Source of the DNA: Liolophura sinensis
Lineage: Eukaryota; Mollusca; Polyplacophora; Chitonida; Chitonidae
DNA: 64,000 bases
NCBI RefSeq assembly: GCF_032854445.1
Contig: NC_088300.1
Coordinates: 62,782,984-62,846,983, forward strand
Direction: 5' to 3'
The notes beneath the pieces are model-generated. The model made no database searches, was not told where the DNA came from, and saw only the letters and a list, made by a program, of their open reading frames with translations. The position numbers and the translations under genes were made by a program. Of this stretch, positions 22,880 through 32,945 are shown one piece after another (positions within the stretch are counted from its first letter, which is position 1; the number at the start of each line of letters is the position of its first letter).

Positions 22880-23543
22880 TTCGAATTTTTATCTTGGAAA
22901 TAATTAAGTTTGAGTGAAACCAGCAATGAATTAACCAAATTGCAGTCTGAGTAGGCCTACTTCTACAAGTTGATTAATGTAATGGAATCAACCGGTTACT
23001 GGACTGTACTTATACACAGGCTGTTATATCAAAACAGCGCCACCTGTGCTGTCACAAAACAGAGCCATCTGTGCAGTCTGCTGACGGCTCACAGATTCAA
23101 TATCGTTAAAGTGAGCAAATTATCCGCAAAAGTATACTCTTTGGGGCTTTAAATATAGATGACGTCACCATTTTCCAATATGTATGGTCGTTTTAGCCCC
23201 GAATGTAAAAATTTATTTGGCACTAGGTGAAAAAATATCGTTGGCCTACCCCAGTAATGTAGATTGCCGAAAGATATACTACTCGAGATCCAATTTTCGC
23301 TACCTAATGACAATTTAACGTCCATATTTCACCCCAACAATAGCATTTTTCAGCGCCACTAGGCACCAATATGTGCGTCAATAATAAGAATTTAGCACTT
23401 CATATATCTTAATGTAGTTCATAATTTCAGACGCCAGAAATCGCTTTAGACGTCTCTGCGGCCGTCTAGCGGTCCCCAGCTTCCGGCGTCTAGGCTTCCC
23501 CTGGACCCTCACCTATTGGGCTGAGATAGTCGGGGCAATCTTA

Positions 23544-23563
23544 ACTTGCTTCTGCCGCCCCTG
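23544..23563 (-). repeat. Surviving terminal inverted repeat of the hAT element
   Basis: CAGGGGCGGCAGAAGCAAGT read on the minus strand starts exactly where sequence homologous to the Gypsy LTR resumes on the other side. CAGGGGCGG starts are common in this hAT group. Confidence 0.75.
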
Positions 23564-23600
23564 ATATTACATGTACACATGTACTAAACACTACAGTGGT

Positions 23601-25143
23601 GGACCACAACGTAATGCAGTCGTTTTGATATTAAGTAAGGATCGCATCGTTCATGGAAACACATGTAGGGCCCTATACGGCATGTGTAATCCATATTGAA
23701 TGCTATTTAAAATGTTCAGGATATAATAGGTGTAGTCTAGATCAAACTAATAATAAACTTTTGGCACTGTACAACAGCATGATTTGCTGAACGTAATTTG
23801 GTGAATCTAATTTTGCCAATTTCATACTATCAGCAAAGGCGAAACACCATCAATGTGAATATAATATGCCAAATCATTAATCACGATGGCAGATCCACTT
23901 GTTAGGCTATAGTTGTCTACTCAACTAGGCCTAATTAGTCCAACGGATTCTGTCTGGTTAAAGTGAGTTTAGTGAGGAAATAGAGGTAATGATTATATTT
24001 AGTTCAAGCTGAAAACACATATAATTTTATTACGTGACAGAATTACTTTTAACAGAAATCCCGTAACACAGTGAAAATGTAATTCCGTCACACGTGATAT
24101 AATTTTCAGGATATCTACAATTATTGTTTTACTGTGCCAGTCAGTGAATACTTATAATACAAAACACCAAGGTATATGAATAAAAGGGGTCCTCCTGATT
24201 GCAGCAAATGGGAATCAGAAATCTTCATGCAAAATGGAGGTTAATTCACACTGAATTTGCATATCATGTGACCGAATTATAAACCCTAGGCCTGGGTCAG
24301 GTCACACCTAAAACCTTAAAGGAGTAAATTGTAACTTCCTGTCTTGGCGTTCGGCATTAAGGGGATAGTGAACAACTGGTTGACCCGTATCAGTATAATG
24401 CTCTGGCTGAGCAACTTACTTGCCTTCTCAATAAGTCGTCTCAGTGAAGCAGCAGTAGATAAAAGAATGGTGGAAATCCGTCCTGCAACAAGGAAGCACA
24501 TTACATGCACTCTAAGGACTCCTTCGTCGTCATATGACTTAAAAAATGGTTAAGTACAACGTTAAACCCTGAGCACTCACTCACTCGATTTATGATGCCT
24601 GTACATATAGAGCCAAAAGTAGTGTCCTTGTTCGATATTGAGATGCATGGCCCAGTTGGTATAAAAACTATAACATATCTCTTTAGCAGCACTGAGAGCA
24701 AATTATAATGTTTTCAGGTAAATGCTACTTCATGTACATGTATATTAAAAGCCTGTCATTTTCACTTTCGTTTTCACTTAAAGGGCTTATGATCTTTATA
24801 GGCTTTCACAAGCCCATGTATACCTTTCCAGCGGTAAAGAAAATATGGAGAGAAAATGGGAATAGTTATGGATAAGATCTTTATGAATTTATTGAGAAAT
24901 GTTTCCAGAGTTTTTGCGCTGTCATTAAATACCATATACAGTGTCTGTAAAAGAAATATACAGCGCGGGCTTCCATCGTATAATTAACCGCAATAGAATA
25001 CCTTTTTTCTGTTAAATTGTTAAATTATTGACTCAAGTCCCAGCTGAACTTACCATAATTTTCTTGCATTACATGAGTCATACGTTCACCTACAAAACGT
25101 AATCGTTTAGCTCATGATGGCTATACGTGGGAAGATCTTGCAA
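23601..25143. other. Gene-free stretch with one SINE
   Basis: Starts with the continuation of the split tandem unit (23,601 to about 23,625). Apart from the SINE family C copy at 24,286-24,587, no gene or ORF with a domain was recognised. Confidence 0.45.
24286..24587 (+). repeat. SINE family C, long form
   Basis: It starts in the B-box-proximal region (CTGGGTCAGGTCACACCTAA), contains a middle segment absent from the 5395 copy (about 24,340-24,465, with ATAATGCTCTGGCTGAGCAA), then the shared body GTGGAAATCCGTCCTGCAAC and the 3' end GTTAAACCCTGAGCACTCAC. The same middle segment appears in the copy at 32,727-32,945, so the longer form is a real subfamily and the 5395 copy a shorter one. Confidence 0.8.
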
Positions 25144-25271
25144 CAACCTTCGGATGGTCGTGGGTTTCCCTTGGGCTGTGCCCGGTTTTCTACCACCATA
25201 ACGCTGACCGCCGTCGTATAAGTGAAATATGTGTCAGTGCGGCGTAAAACACCAATCAAATAAATAAATAC
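25144..25271 (+). repeat. SINE family A, 3' half
   Basis: GGTCGTGGGTTTCCC, then CCATAACGCTGACCGCCGTC, TATAAGTGAAATATGTG and the tail CACCAATCAAATAAATAAAT. The tRNA-like head is absent, as in most family A copies here. Confidence 0.85.
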
Positions 25272-25454
25272 AAAAGGTAATCACAAAGGTAGGAATGAAC
25301 AACACATTATAGATAGCTTAGGCCTGGAATAGTTTAGAGGCCGGAAACGTCGCGAAGGTTGCAGACAAAGGAGACTACATGCAATAGTGAAAATGCCATT
25401 AAGCAGTTTATCTTTCGTTTTATTATTTATATTAAGGTGAAATGTCAGAATTTC

Positions 25455-27290
25455 CTTCCACACTAAACTATTTAAGTTCTCACTTCAGTCAGGATCCTTT
25501 CCATCAGCTTGGAAACTATCTAGAGTATGCCCTCTCTTTAAAAAGGGAGAAAGACATGATATGTCAAGTTACAGACCAGTTTCTCTACAGCCCTCTCTCT
25601 CTAAAGTGCTAGAAAAAGTAGTATATAAGCACTTGTATGAATATTGTATCAATCATAACCTTTTAATATCGAATAATTCTGGATTTAAAGATGGTGACTC
25701 CACAATATGTCAGTTAAACAAAATTGTACACGATGCATACAGAAGTCTGGATAATGGTAATGATACGTGTTTAGTTTTCCTACACTTTTGATAAAGTCTG
25801 GCTTGAGGGTCTTTTGTTTAAATTGACATAATATGTCATTTGTAAATGACATAAATATGAACATTTAATGAAATATCAGTACTTTTGCTTATGATACATC
25901 TTTGTCCGAAGAGATGACTAAGTTTATTATATCTGAAAATAAAATAAATCGAGATCTAGGTCGCTTGTCACAATGGGTCAAACAGTTGTTGATAACATTT
26001 AATGCACAGAAAACTGTATACCTTCTTGTTTGCTTAAAAAAAAAAACAAAAAAAAAAAACAATTTATCCAAAACTGTATTTAGATGGTATTGAAGAGTTT
26101 TCAGTACCATAAACACCTTGGTATCATTCTACAGCACGATGGTAAATTGGACGAACATGTAAGGTCATTCGTAAATAAATGCAATAAGAAATTAATCATT
26201 ATAAACAGAGTGAAGAGGATATTAACACGGGAGTGTTTAATAACTTTATACAATAGCCTCATTAGATCTACAGTAGAGTATGGCGACATATTATATAATA
26301 ACTGTAGTATTGCGCTTTCCCAAAACCTGGAAAATGTTCCACGGCGCGCAGTTTTGCTTTGTACACGCGGAATGCGTCGTACATCAGATAAAGTTCTGCC
26401 GAGTGAACTTAATTTGACACCACTGTATGTTCGACGTAGACAACATAGGATTCTGCTATTCTTTAAAACTTTAAATGGACATTCCCCACCTCACCTACAA
26501 TCCCTATTACCAAGACGATGGACAGAGTATAATACATATAACTTACGGTATAATGAAAATTTACGTATATTTAGATGCCGCCTCAGTATATACAAATCTT
26601 CCTTTTCCCCCGAAAACAACTTAGGACTGGAATAACTTACCTAAACATATTCGCCATTATTCAATTAAAGAACTTAAAAATTTCTATCTCCACCAATTAC
26701 TACTACGTCTAGTGATTTTATATCGTTATGTAATGACTTTAGCAACTTTTCATCTGTTCAGCAATGCAGAATGAGAATGAGACAGCGCTCTTAGGGCAGA
26801 CCTTTTTAGGTATAATGTTATTGAAGATACTACTTGCCATTACTGTAATAATACATGTGAAGATACCTTTCATTATTTTTTTATTTGCCACCCATAGGAA
26901 GCACATGCTACATACCCTCAAACAAATTATTTCACCCGGTGGAAATTATTCTGTTTTTATTCCACAATGTTCACGATATATACGTAAAATACTTTTGTTT
27001 GGCTCTAAAGATCTAAATCACGAAGATAATAGACTTTTTTGTCAATGTGTACATAAATTTATCAATGATACAGAAGGGTTTTATGACCATGGTAATGGTA
27101 ATAACGATGTTAACATTGTAAATAATAAATAGTTTATTTCAACTTATATTCTGTTATCTGAAATATGTATTCCCATATTTATATGTATATACTTTGTTAG
27201 CTATTATGTTATTAATTGATGCTTTGAGGGAATTTCTGGAGTAGCCATTAGAAATCCTCGTTAAATATATAAAGAATTAAATTAAATTTA
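25455..27290 (+). mobile_element. 5'-truncated jockey/CR1-like non-LTR retrotransposon
   Basis: Only the last part of ORF2 and the 3' UTR remain. The block FPSAWKLSRVCPLFKKGER with MSSYRPVSL opens the fingers/palm (25,495-25,590). FAYDTSLSEE (25,883-25,912) stands where an (F/Y)ADD motif is expected. HLGIILQHDGKLDEHV and RRRQHRILLFFKTLN (26,110-26,480) match the thumb and C-terminus. SALRADLFRYNVIEDTTCHY and CEDTFHYFFICH (about 26,785-26,895) give the terminal zinc-knuckle-like region. Roughly 27,133-27,290 is an AT-rich 3' UTR ending AATTAAATTAAATTT. The 5' end is truncated, as usual for LINEs. Jockey versus CR1 is not resolved. Confidence 0.85.
25495..27132 (+). pseudogene. Reverse transcriptase ORF2 remnant of the LINE
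   Basis: Frames change at least four times. Between DTCLVFLHF (about 25,790) and FAYDTSL (about 25,883) the conserved palm segment is much shorter than in relatives, so a deletion removed it. The catalytic ADD reads AYD. A poly-A-rich stretch (26,036-26,061) shifts frame. A 183-codon frame (26,084-26,635) is the longest intact piece. No enzyme could be made. Confidence 0.85.
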
Positions 27291-28727
27291 AAAAAAGCTC
27301 ACTGTTGATCTCAATTTCAGATAAGAGGCGTCTTCAGTATAAAGCGGTATTCACGTATATCGCAACAATGCTCCTGATATTTGTTATTTGGATCTTTATC
27401 CTGGTCTCCAAGCTTGGGAAACATTTTTACCCAAAGTGGTATTTTTAACTTTCCCCTTTATTACCAGTTTAGCGTTTAATATTTCGAGTCATTGTGTATA
27501 TAAATCCCAAACGTTGTGAACTAAATAACCACACTGTGCATGTTTGTCACACATGCCTGGACATGGCCTTCCAGGCACAAATGTTGCTGGCCATCTCCAT
27601 TAGGTGTACGGCCTTCCTGATATCCTTGCCTGCATGGTTTTCTATTAAAAATGTTTTTTAAGTTGTTGGATCCGGGAATTTTATCTGGTTTCTTTATTTC
27701 ATTATTTACAAGATGTAATCACATGAGAAAAAAATAAATACTACATCTAGAGCAATCGGATCTTGGAAATTTGTGAACATCGCTGTTCAGCTGAATAGTT
27801 CTGATCTGGATCAAACCTGGGTAGCCTACTTGATGCTGCCTCGCTTTGTGCTCAGCGCTGATAGCTATGTTAGAGCAAGAAAAAAGACTAGTTGACCTCG
27901 TGTACGTATAATGTGATTGTGTGGCGTGTCATGTCGGGTCTCTTCCGCATGATACTTCAGCAACTGCACCACTACGCCACAAGATGACAAAGTACATAAT
28001 GTGCACAAAAAGACCGGTTTCTCGCCGTCAAATGACTGAAAAATTGTGAAGTACGACATAAAAAGCCCAAGCATACATTAGGTTATTCTTAAGTATTTTG
28101 TAAATTGTGGTGTGGTAATTTGACGAGTAGCCTACATGTTGTGTTGAAAATCCGTATTGGACGAAACGCCGAATAATGTATAAAACACTCCACAATGACC
28201 CCGTTCGAGGACTTAAGCCTAATACCTCGTGCAAAATAACGATCGAACATACATGTACAGATTCAGTCGTCCTGGAGGAGGCTATTCTCGGCGGACAATG
28301 CACACTGTGTGCAGTGCTTGTCTATTCTTAAGCCGCGCTTTGATTGTCGCTGTAGTATTTAGCGGAATTTGGAAATCAGCCAATAAAGAAATAAAGTGCA
28401 AACGATAAACACAACAACGCACCCCACCCCCCCCCCCCACCCCCCAGTGCGTTTAGCAGATAAAGTTATCTCCCTTTGCTATCGTGTAATACGAAAAAAA
28501 AATACGACTCTCCAGGATCCAATATTTCCCCAGTACAGGAGGTCACATGGTACGATCCTACTGATTTCACTGGACCACATTTATAGCTATATAATAAATA
28601 TACATACATACTTTAAAAATATTAAACAATAATATTACAGATCTTTAAAAAATCGATTTTATTATTACTAATAATAGTTTCTTAAATAAATAAACAATCA
28701 AAAACTATTTTTGTACGACAGACTGAA
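27291..28727. other. Gene-free stretch with a SINE fragment
   Basis: A short SINE family C 3' end lies at 28,020-28,072 (GTCAAATGACTGAAAAATTG, AAGTACGACATAAAAAGCCC). A C-rich tract lies at 28,417-28,445. Minus-strand TTTTATT complements near 28,655 could provide the poly(A) signal of the gene at 28,728-29,232. No other exon was seen. Confidence 0.45.
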
Positions 28728-29210
28728 TCAGCCGACAATGACCCGCCGATGACGCTGTGTACAGTTCACTAACATGATGCCAAGTCTGATGAACGGAACG
28801 GAGATTTTGCGGTATAGCCTCGCCTTGACCGTTGATGGTTGCACGATGTCAACTCTACACTCATCATCAGCGGAGAATACGACCACGGGTGCCTCTTCGT
28901 CGGACACCAGCAGACTCTCCATGCTGTCCCATTGTGGCAGCAGCACGTTGTTATATCCGAGGATTTGTCTAACCTGAGTTGTCATCGGCGGCTTTCTTAC
29001 GGAGGCTCCGATTAGCTGAGAATTTACGTCGTTGGCGTTGAGTCCTACAATGGGTCGAGAAGGCTCGGAGTGAACGTCGACTTCCACTTTCACGATTCTG
29101 TGATCCGTGGCCTCGTCGTCCGAGTCTGGGCTTGACTGCGACTCTGACTCCATCTGACTCCCTGAGAGACTCTCCTCCATGGTGAAGTCCCTATCTCGTG
29201 GACTCCACAT
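28728..29210 (-). CDS. Unrecognised acidic protein, complete ORF in terminal exon
   Basis: The ORF lies wholly in exon 2 (28,728-29,232), after the acceptor TGTTTTCTTCAG. An in-frame TAA precedes the first ATG (29,210). That ATG has weak context; the second, 30 bases on (29,180), reads ACCATGG and is the likelier start, giving about 150 residues. The first ~40 residues are Ser/Asp/Glu-rich and look disordered (SQSSPDSDDEATDH). KVEVDV follows, then QVRQILGYNNVLLPQWDSM, an acidic LLVSDEEAP block, and a basic, partly hydrophobic end (KARLYRKISVPFIRLGIML, RHRRVIVG). There is no signal peptide or clear membrane helix. No family was recognised; a small nuclear or regulatory protein is only a guess from composition. 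It stops at TGA 28,730-28,728, followed by an AATAAAA-like signal. Confidence 0.6.
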   Translation of the reverse strand: MWSPRDRDFTMEESLSGSQMESESQSSPDSDDEATDHRIVKVEVDVHSEPSRPIVGLNANDVNSQLIGASVRKPPMTTQVRQILGYNNVLLPQWDSMESLLVSDEEAPVVVFSADDECRVDIVQPSTVKARLYRKISVPFIRLGIMLVNCTQRHRRVIVG

Positions 29211-29232
29211 CTGCTTCCGTTAATGTGTACAA

Positions 29233-29573
29233 CTGAAGAAAACATCGCCATTATGAAATAATTGATGCTAATTACAGCTATAGGCTAACTGTAAAGTTGG
29301 AAATGCATCTAAATTGCCATTATTTTACTACTTCGTGAAGGACAACCTACGAAAGTTTATTGTCGGACTGATTGTATACACTTAAAAATTAATCTTTAAT
29401 TAATTTTAACAGAAAGTCTGTTGTCTGAGTGATGCACGCTAGAATGTATTGTGTTATAATAGCATAATATTCTGTCATATTTAACATAATATCCCCTTAA
29501 TCCAATAGAGTCTTTATGTTGAATTAATGTAATAGCTATGTCATATTTAACAGAGGTTAAGTTTTACTCTTAC
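29233..29573 (-). other. Intron of the 28.7 kb gene
   Basis: GTAAGAG donor at the 29,573 side and TTTTCTTCAG acceptor at the 29,233 side, as read on the minus strand. It is AT-rich compared with both flanking exons and shows no ORF of note. Confidence 0.55.
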
Positions 29574-29700
29574 CTTTGAGGAAAAGCCATGTCCAACTCC
29601 CAGAAAGCAGAAACACGTTTGATTCCGTGGTCTCCATGTTGATTGACGTTGTTAACGGGTGACGTTGCATAGGTTCTGGCGCTTCAGCGTCACAACGTCG
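29574..29700 (-). other. 5' non-coding exon of the 28.7 kb gene
   Basis: On the minus strand the exon ends CCTCAAAG at 29,574, followed by donor GTAAGAG; the intron is about 341 bp (29,233-29,573) with acceptor TTTTCTTCAG. The upstream block to about 29,715 is CpG-rich (CAACGTCGTCGACGTTCC on the plus strand), suggesting a promoter there; the 5' limit given is approximate. The exon has an ATG at 29,637 in strong context (AACATGG) whose frame reads through the splice and ends in exon 2, overlapping the main ORF out of frame. Confidence 0.5.
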
Positions 29701-29867
29701 TCGACGTTCCTTTTGACATTAAAGAGACATCCGTATTATAAACCCGCATATGGAACCTCTGTATAATTAATTATTGCTTTATGCATTTATTTGTTTTACT
29801 TGACCGCTGTTGATTGCACCACTCACCAAATATAGACCTGTGTATGTATAGATTTATTTATTTGGTG

Positions 29868-30055
29868 TTTTTCGTGTTGATTGGTGTTTTACGTCGTACT
29901 GAAAAATATTTCACTAATACGACGGCGGCCAACATTATGGTGGGAGGAAACCAGGCAGAGCCCGGGGGAATTCCACGGCCGTACAGAGGTCTTGCAGCAA
30001 ACTTTTAATGATGAGGAAGCCAGGTGACGCTGGCGTGCTAACCATTAAACGACTC
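29868..30055 (-). repeat. SINE family A, degraded
   Basis: From TTGATTGGTGTTTTACGTCG through ACGACGGCGGCCAACATTAT and GGCAGAGCCCGGGGGAA to a decayed tRNA-like end GCGTGCTAACCATTAAACGA. The head is truncated or heavily mutated. Confidence 0.8.
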
Positions 30056-31010
30056 CCCATGTACAGTCCATTCAACGCCACCCCCACCCCCACAAGCTCC
30101 CTTTACAGCCAATAAAATGTTTTCCTGTATACCTATTGAGCGGTTCTGTTGTACAACCCATTATATAGGGTTCCTCTGTATACCGCTATGCCCATTAGAC
30201 GGCTTCCCTGTACAGTCCATTAAATGGTCCATTATACAATTTCCCTGTATAGCCTATTAGACGCCCCCACCCCTCCCGTGCACAGCTCATTTAAGGGGTT
30301 AGCGGTTAAAAAGTTCCCCTGACCAGCTACATACCCTTTAAAGCCAATCAGGTTTGACAAAATCGACCTTGATTTAGTATTGCCTGCATTATTAACGCCT
30401 TGATACTGTTGTGAAAGGGACAAATACTAGGGCGTAGAACGCACTGGACAGTATTGCCACAAGGTTGTATCGGTCTAACGATACCGGTTTACATGCATAA
30501 GATAAAATTGTGATTTTCAGCTTTTAACAGCTTATGATGGTCGTGCAATAGCAGCAAGAGTTTCCGGTCTTATTGTAAGTGTATTGATTGAAACCACAAC
30601 GAGGGCACTCAGAAGGTACATTTATGCACCCAGGCCTTCTGATTCCCCTATACACTTCTTGTTTCTATCCGCCAAACATACATTCTAAAGAAATTAACGC
30701 TGACGGCTCTATGGTTTCATGAAAGTCATGAAATCAATTTGTGTCATATAGAAAAAAATTCAAAAATCAAGTTAACCAACAAACACGGAATCGCTAAAAG
30801 TGGAAAACATAGTCCACCTTTGGAGATTGAAACGTTATGTTGTAGGCCCATAAGATGCGTTAAACTAGACGTGCACAGTGTTTCAAGGGAGAAAACCCAT
30901 GTAGTCTCAAACTAGTTTCGTGTATAATTGTTATCTCCCCTTACCCACTGCACTTAACAGAAGCATTCGTGCCGGAGGCTACTTGTAGGCCTATTAGTGA
31001 CAGAAAAAAA
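30056..31010. other. Gene-free stretch with decayed short repeats
   Basis: Between 30,060 and 30,310 the phrase CCATTA(A/G)A(C/T)G recurs with CCCTGTA(C/T)A several times at 20-40 bp spacing, an irregular low-complexity array probably expanded from the SINE end. No gene was seen. Confidence 0.4.
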
Positions 31011-31011
31011 A

Positions 31012-31215
31012 TGTTTATTTATTCATTTATTTGATTAGTGTTGTTAATGCTATGTCAACGATATTTATTTCACTAATGTGACAGTGACCAAGTTTATGGG
31101 TGGAATTGGTCATGTAGTTTTCGCCAGGAACCTGACAAACCTGACGACAAAGCCGCATCCGCACCAGCGAGAGGCTTGACCAGCGAAGGCGCTCAGCATG
31201 TCATATAACCTCCCC
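31012..31215 (-). repeat. SINE family B, degraded
   Basis: T-rich start (TTTATTTATTCATTTATTTG), then a TGATTAGTGTTGTTAATG-like segment, TTTCACTAATGTGACAGTGA, and CAAGTTTATGGGTGGAATTG. The order matches the copies near 47.9, 48.2 and 48.7 kb (AAGTTTTATGG(A/G)TGGAA) rather than family A. Confidence 0.55.
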
Positions 31216-31658
31216 AGAAGCCCCGCCCCAGAATGCTCTGTATATTAAATGTCGTTGGTACATAATTGCAAAAAGTGATGAATTACTGTATAATCGCACG
31301 GATTTATCTTTTTGTGCAAATAAGAGCAATAATTTATTCGCTAGGTGAATATAAACGTATTATAAAACAATTAAGTACATCAAATGTGATAATCTAGCCT
31401 GTAAGACCTCCAATAAATCAGCCTAGGGATACGTATAAATAAATGTATCTACAAAGTACAAATCTACATAGGGTGCAGGTCAATCGAAGTGCATGGAACT
31501 GATGTACAGTATACAGTAAGCATGAAGTATCGGTGCCAGCTCAGCATGCGACGTCAACAGTCATGTATGCCCTGTAGTGACATGCTATATATACAACTTC
31601 CAACATGTCTACAGACGTCGTCCAACCCAAAGACATCAGGAAAGCAAACAGATCCCAG

Positions 31659-31702
<44 letters not shown>

Positions 31703-32719
31703 GACTACACTCAATTAAGTAGCTTTGGTATTAAGATGTCTAGGTCATTGTGAAAGCAATTAAAATGGGTTTTATGTCTACTAAACTGCGTGTATCCAGA
31801 TGTAATATGTCGTCCTACGGCTGTACTGTCTTGTCCTGTCCAGCCTGAGAAAAGGGTAGCTTATATACCACACGCGGTCTGGACCCGTAGGCACGCACTC
31901 TTTCGTTGACGGGGTTCTTGAAGTTGCACCGATATATTAATCGTAGTGTATTGTCTCAAATGTAGCTTCCACCGTTAGTGAGGAACTAATGGAAATGCAT
32001 TTTCTATAAGTATATCATGTGACCCGTCGAAAATGTCGCGACAGTCCATGCAAAACGTCGCGATAAGCAAAATCACGAATTCAACGTCCAAAATGTTGCC
32101 ATAAGCAAAATCAGAGTTGCATCCTCCTCAAAATGTCGCAATAAGCAAAATCACGGCTGCAACGGTTCAAACCGTACCGAACTGCAAAATATGATCACGG
32201 CTAGCTACAGTCGTCGAACGTCTTTATTGCTGTTCGCCATCGATGTCGAAAAAGGTATATACGGGACCGTTTCGCGACAATGATCAAACTATACAAATGG
32301 GCTATAGTATTTGTAAAAACACAAAACTTACACCAAAATCCGACCGAAGCTACATGTTGCTGGTATTATTACCCGCATGCTTGGAGTTTCACGTCATAGT
32401 TAACAATTTTTGACGCCATTTGACGACGAGGAGTTATTATGTGTGTGTACATACACTGTGTCTTCACGAGTCCATGCCGCTAAAGTGGTGCAGCCATCGA
32501 AGTATCATGCCGAAAACACGAGATCTTGATACACCACCCAGTCGCAATATACTGACACCAAGCCAACCCTTCCTATTCACATGTCCCAACTTCCAATCTC
32601 TCTGTGCTGAGCGCCAAGCGAGGTAAGGAACAAGTACCATTTCTAAAGTCTTTGGCATGAACCGACCCAGCGTGGCTGTGTATACAGCATGCGTTAGGCA
32701 CGTCTTCCATCTGATACTC
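31216..32719. other. Gene-free stretch with microsatellite and tandem array
   Basis: A CT microsatellite occupies about 31,662-31,698, and a ~39-bp tandem array 32,052-32,168. The segment 32,510-32,660, with open frames on both strands, resembles non-coding repeat sequence and shows no domain. Confidence 0.4.
32052..32168 (+). repeat. Tandem array of three ~39-bp units
   Basis: Units start at 32,052, 32,090 and 32,130. The shared core is AAAA(C/T)GT(C/T)GC(G/C/A)ATAAGCA, then AAATCA. A partial unit precedes (GAAAATGTCGCGACA at 32,032). It is GC-richer than its surroundings and contains several CpGs. Confidence 0.85.
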
Positions 32720-32726
32720 CATCAGT

Positions 32727-32945
32727 AATGAGTGAGTGAGTGCTTGGGGGTTTAACGTTCAACGTCATTAGAGTGCATGCAATGTGCCTCCTTGCAGCAG
32801 GACAGATTTCCACCGCTCTTGTATCTAGTGCTGCTTCACTAAAATGACTTACAGAAGGCAAGTAAGTCGCTTAGCCCCGAACCATTATACTACTCAACCA
32901 GTCGTTGCACTATACCCATAATGCTGAACATTCTTGCTGTTAAGA
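32727..32945 (-). repeat. SINE family C, long form
   Basis: Begins GAGTGAGTGAGTGCTTGGGG and GTTTAACGT, continues AGTGCATGCAATGTGCCTCC and the CTTCACT...AAGTAAGTCGC middle segment, as the reverse complement of the 24,286 copy. The tRNA-like head is missing. Confidence 0.8.

Larger units (their letters stand above)
20655..23563 (-). mobile_element. hAT transposon (TTF/ZMYM1-like) inserted in the Gypsy 5' LTR, left end lost
   Basis: The right terminus is CAGGGGCGGCAGAAGCAAGT read inward on the minus strand (23,563 down to 23,544), a hAT-like inverted repeat. It is followed by ATATTACA, a possible 8-bp target duplication, inside LTR sequence. The matching terminus on the other side is not present. 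Comparison with the intact 3' LTR shows that about 30-40 bp of LTR adjoining the left junction are also missing, so a deletion removed the left end. The transposase is complete in outline but broken. Confidence 0.8.
17460..23595 (-). mobile_element. Ty3/Gypsy-type LTR retrotransposon (short-LTR, Mag/Steamer-like), nested and deleted
   Basis: The element is on the minus strand with 5-bp target duplications GTGGT at 17,455-17,459 and 23,596-23,600. The 3' LTR is 17,460-17,629. The 5' LTR starts at 20,558 and is split by a hAT transposon, resuming at 23,564-23,595. Both LTRs begin TGTCGCGTTAC and end ACTACA or GCTACA as read on the plus strand. The primer-binding site TGGTGTCAGAAGTACTGG (20,556 down to 20,539) directly abuts the 5' LTR and a purine tract (complement of TCCCCCTTTCTT at 17,630) abuts the 3' LTR. 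Internal order is gag, protease, integrase; reverse transcriptase and RNase H are missing. The 170-bp LTR and the primer site that I recall as tRNA-Leu type fit Mag-clade elements such as Steamer of bivalves; that clade call is inference. Confidence 0.9.

Noticed and set aside
32464-32658. Overlapping frames on both strands with a donor-like GTAAGG at 32,622.
   Set aside because: The segment resembles dispersed non-coding repeat sequence and the plus frame has no start context or partner exon.
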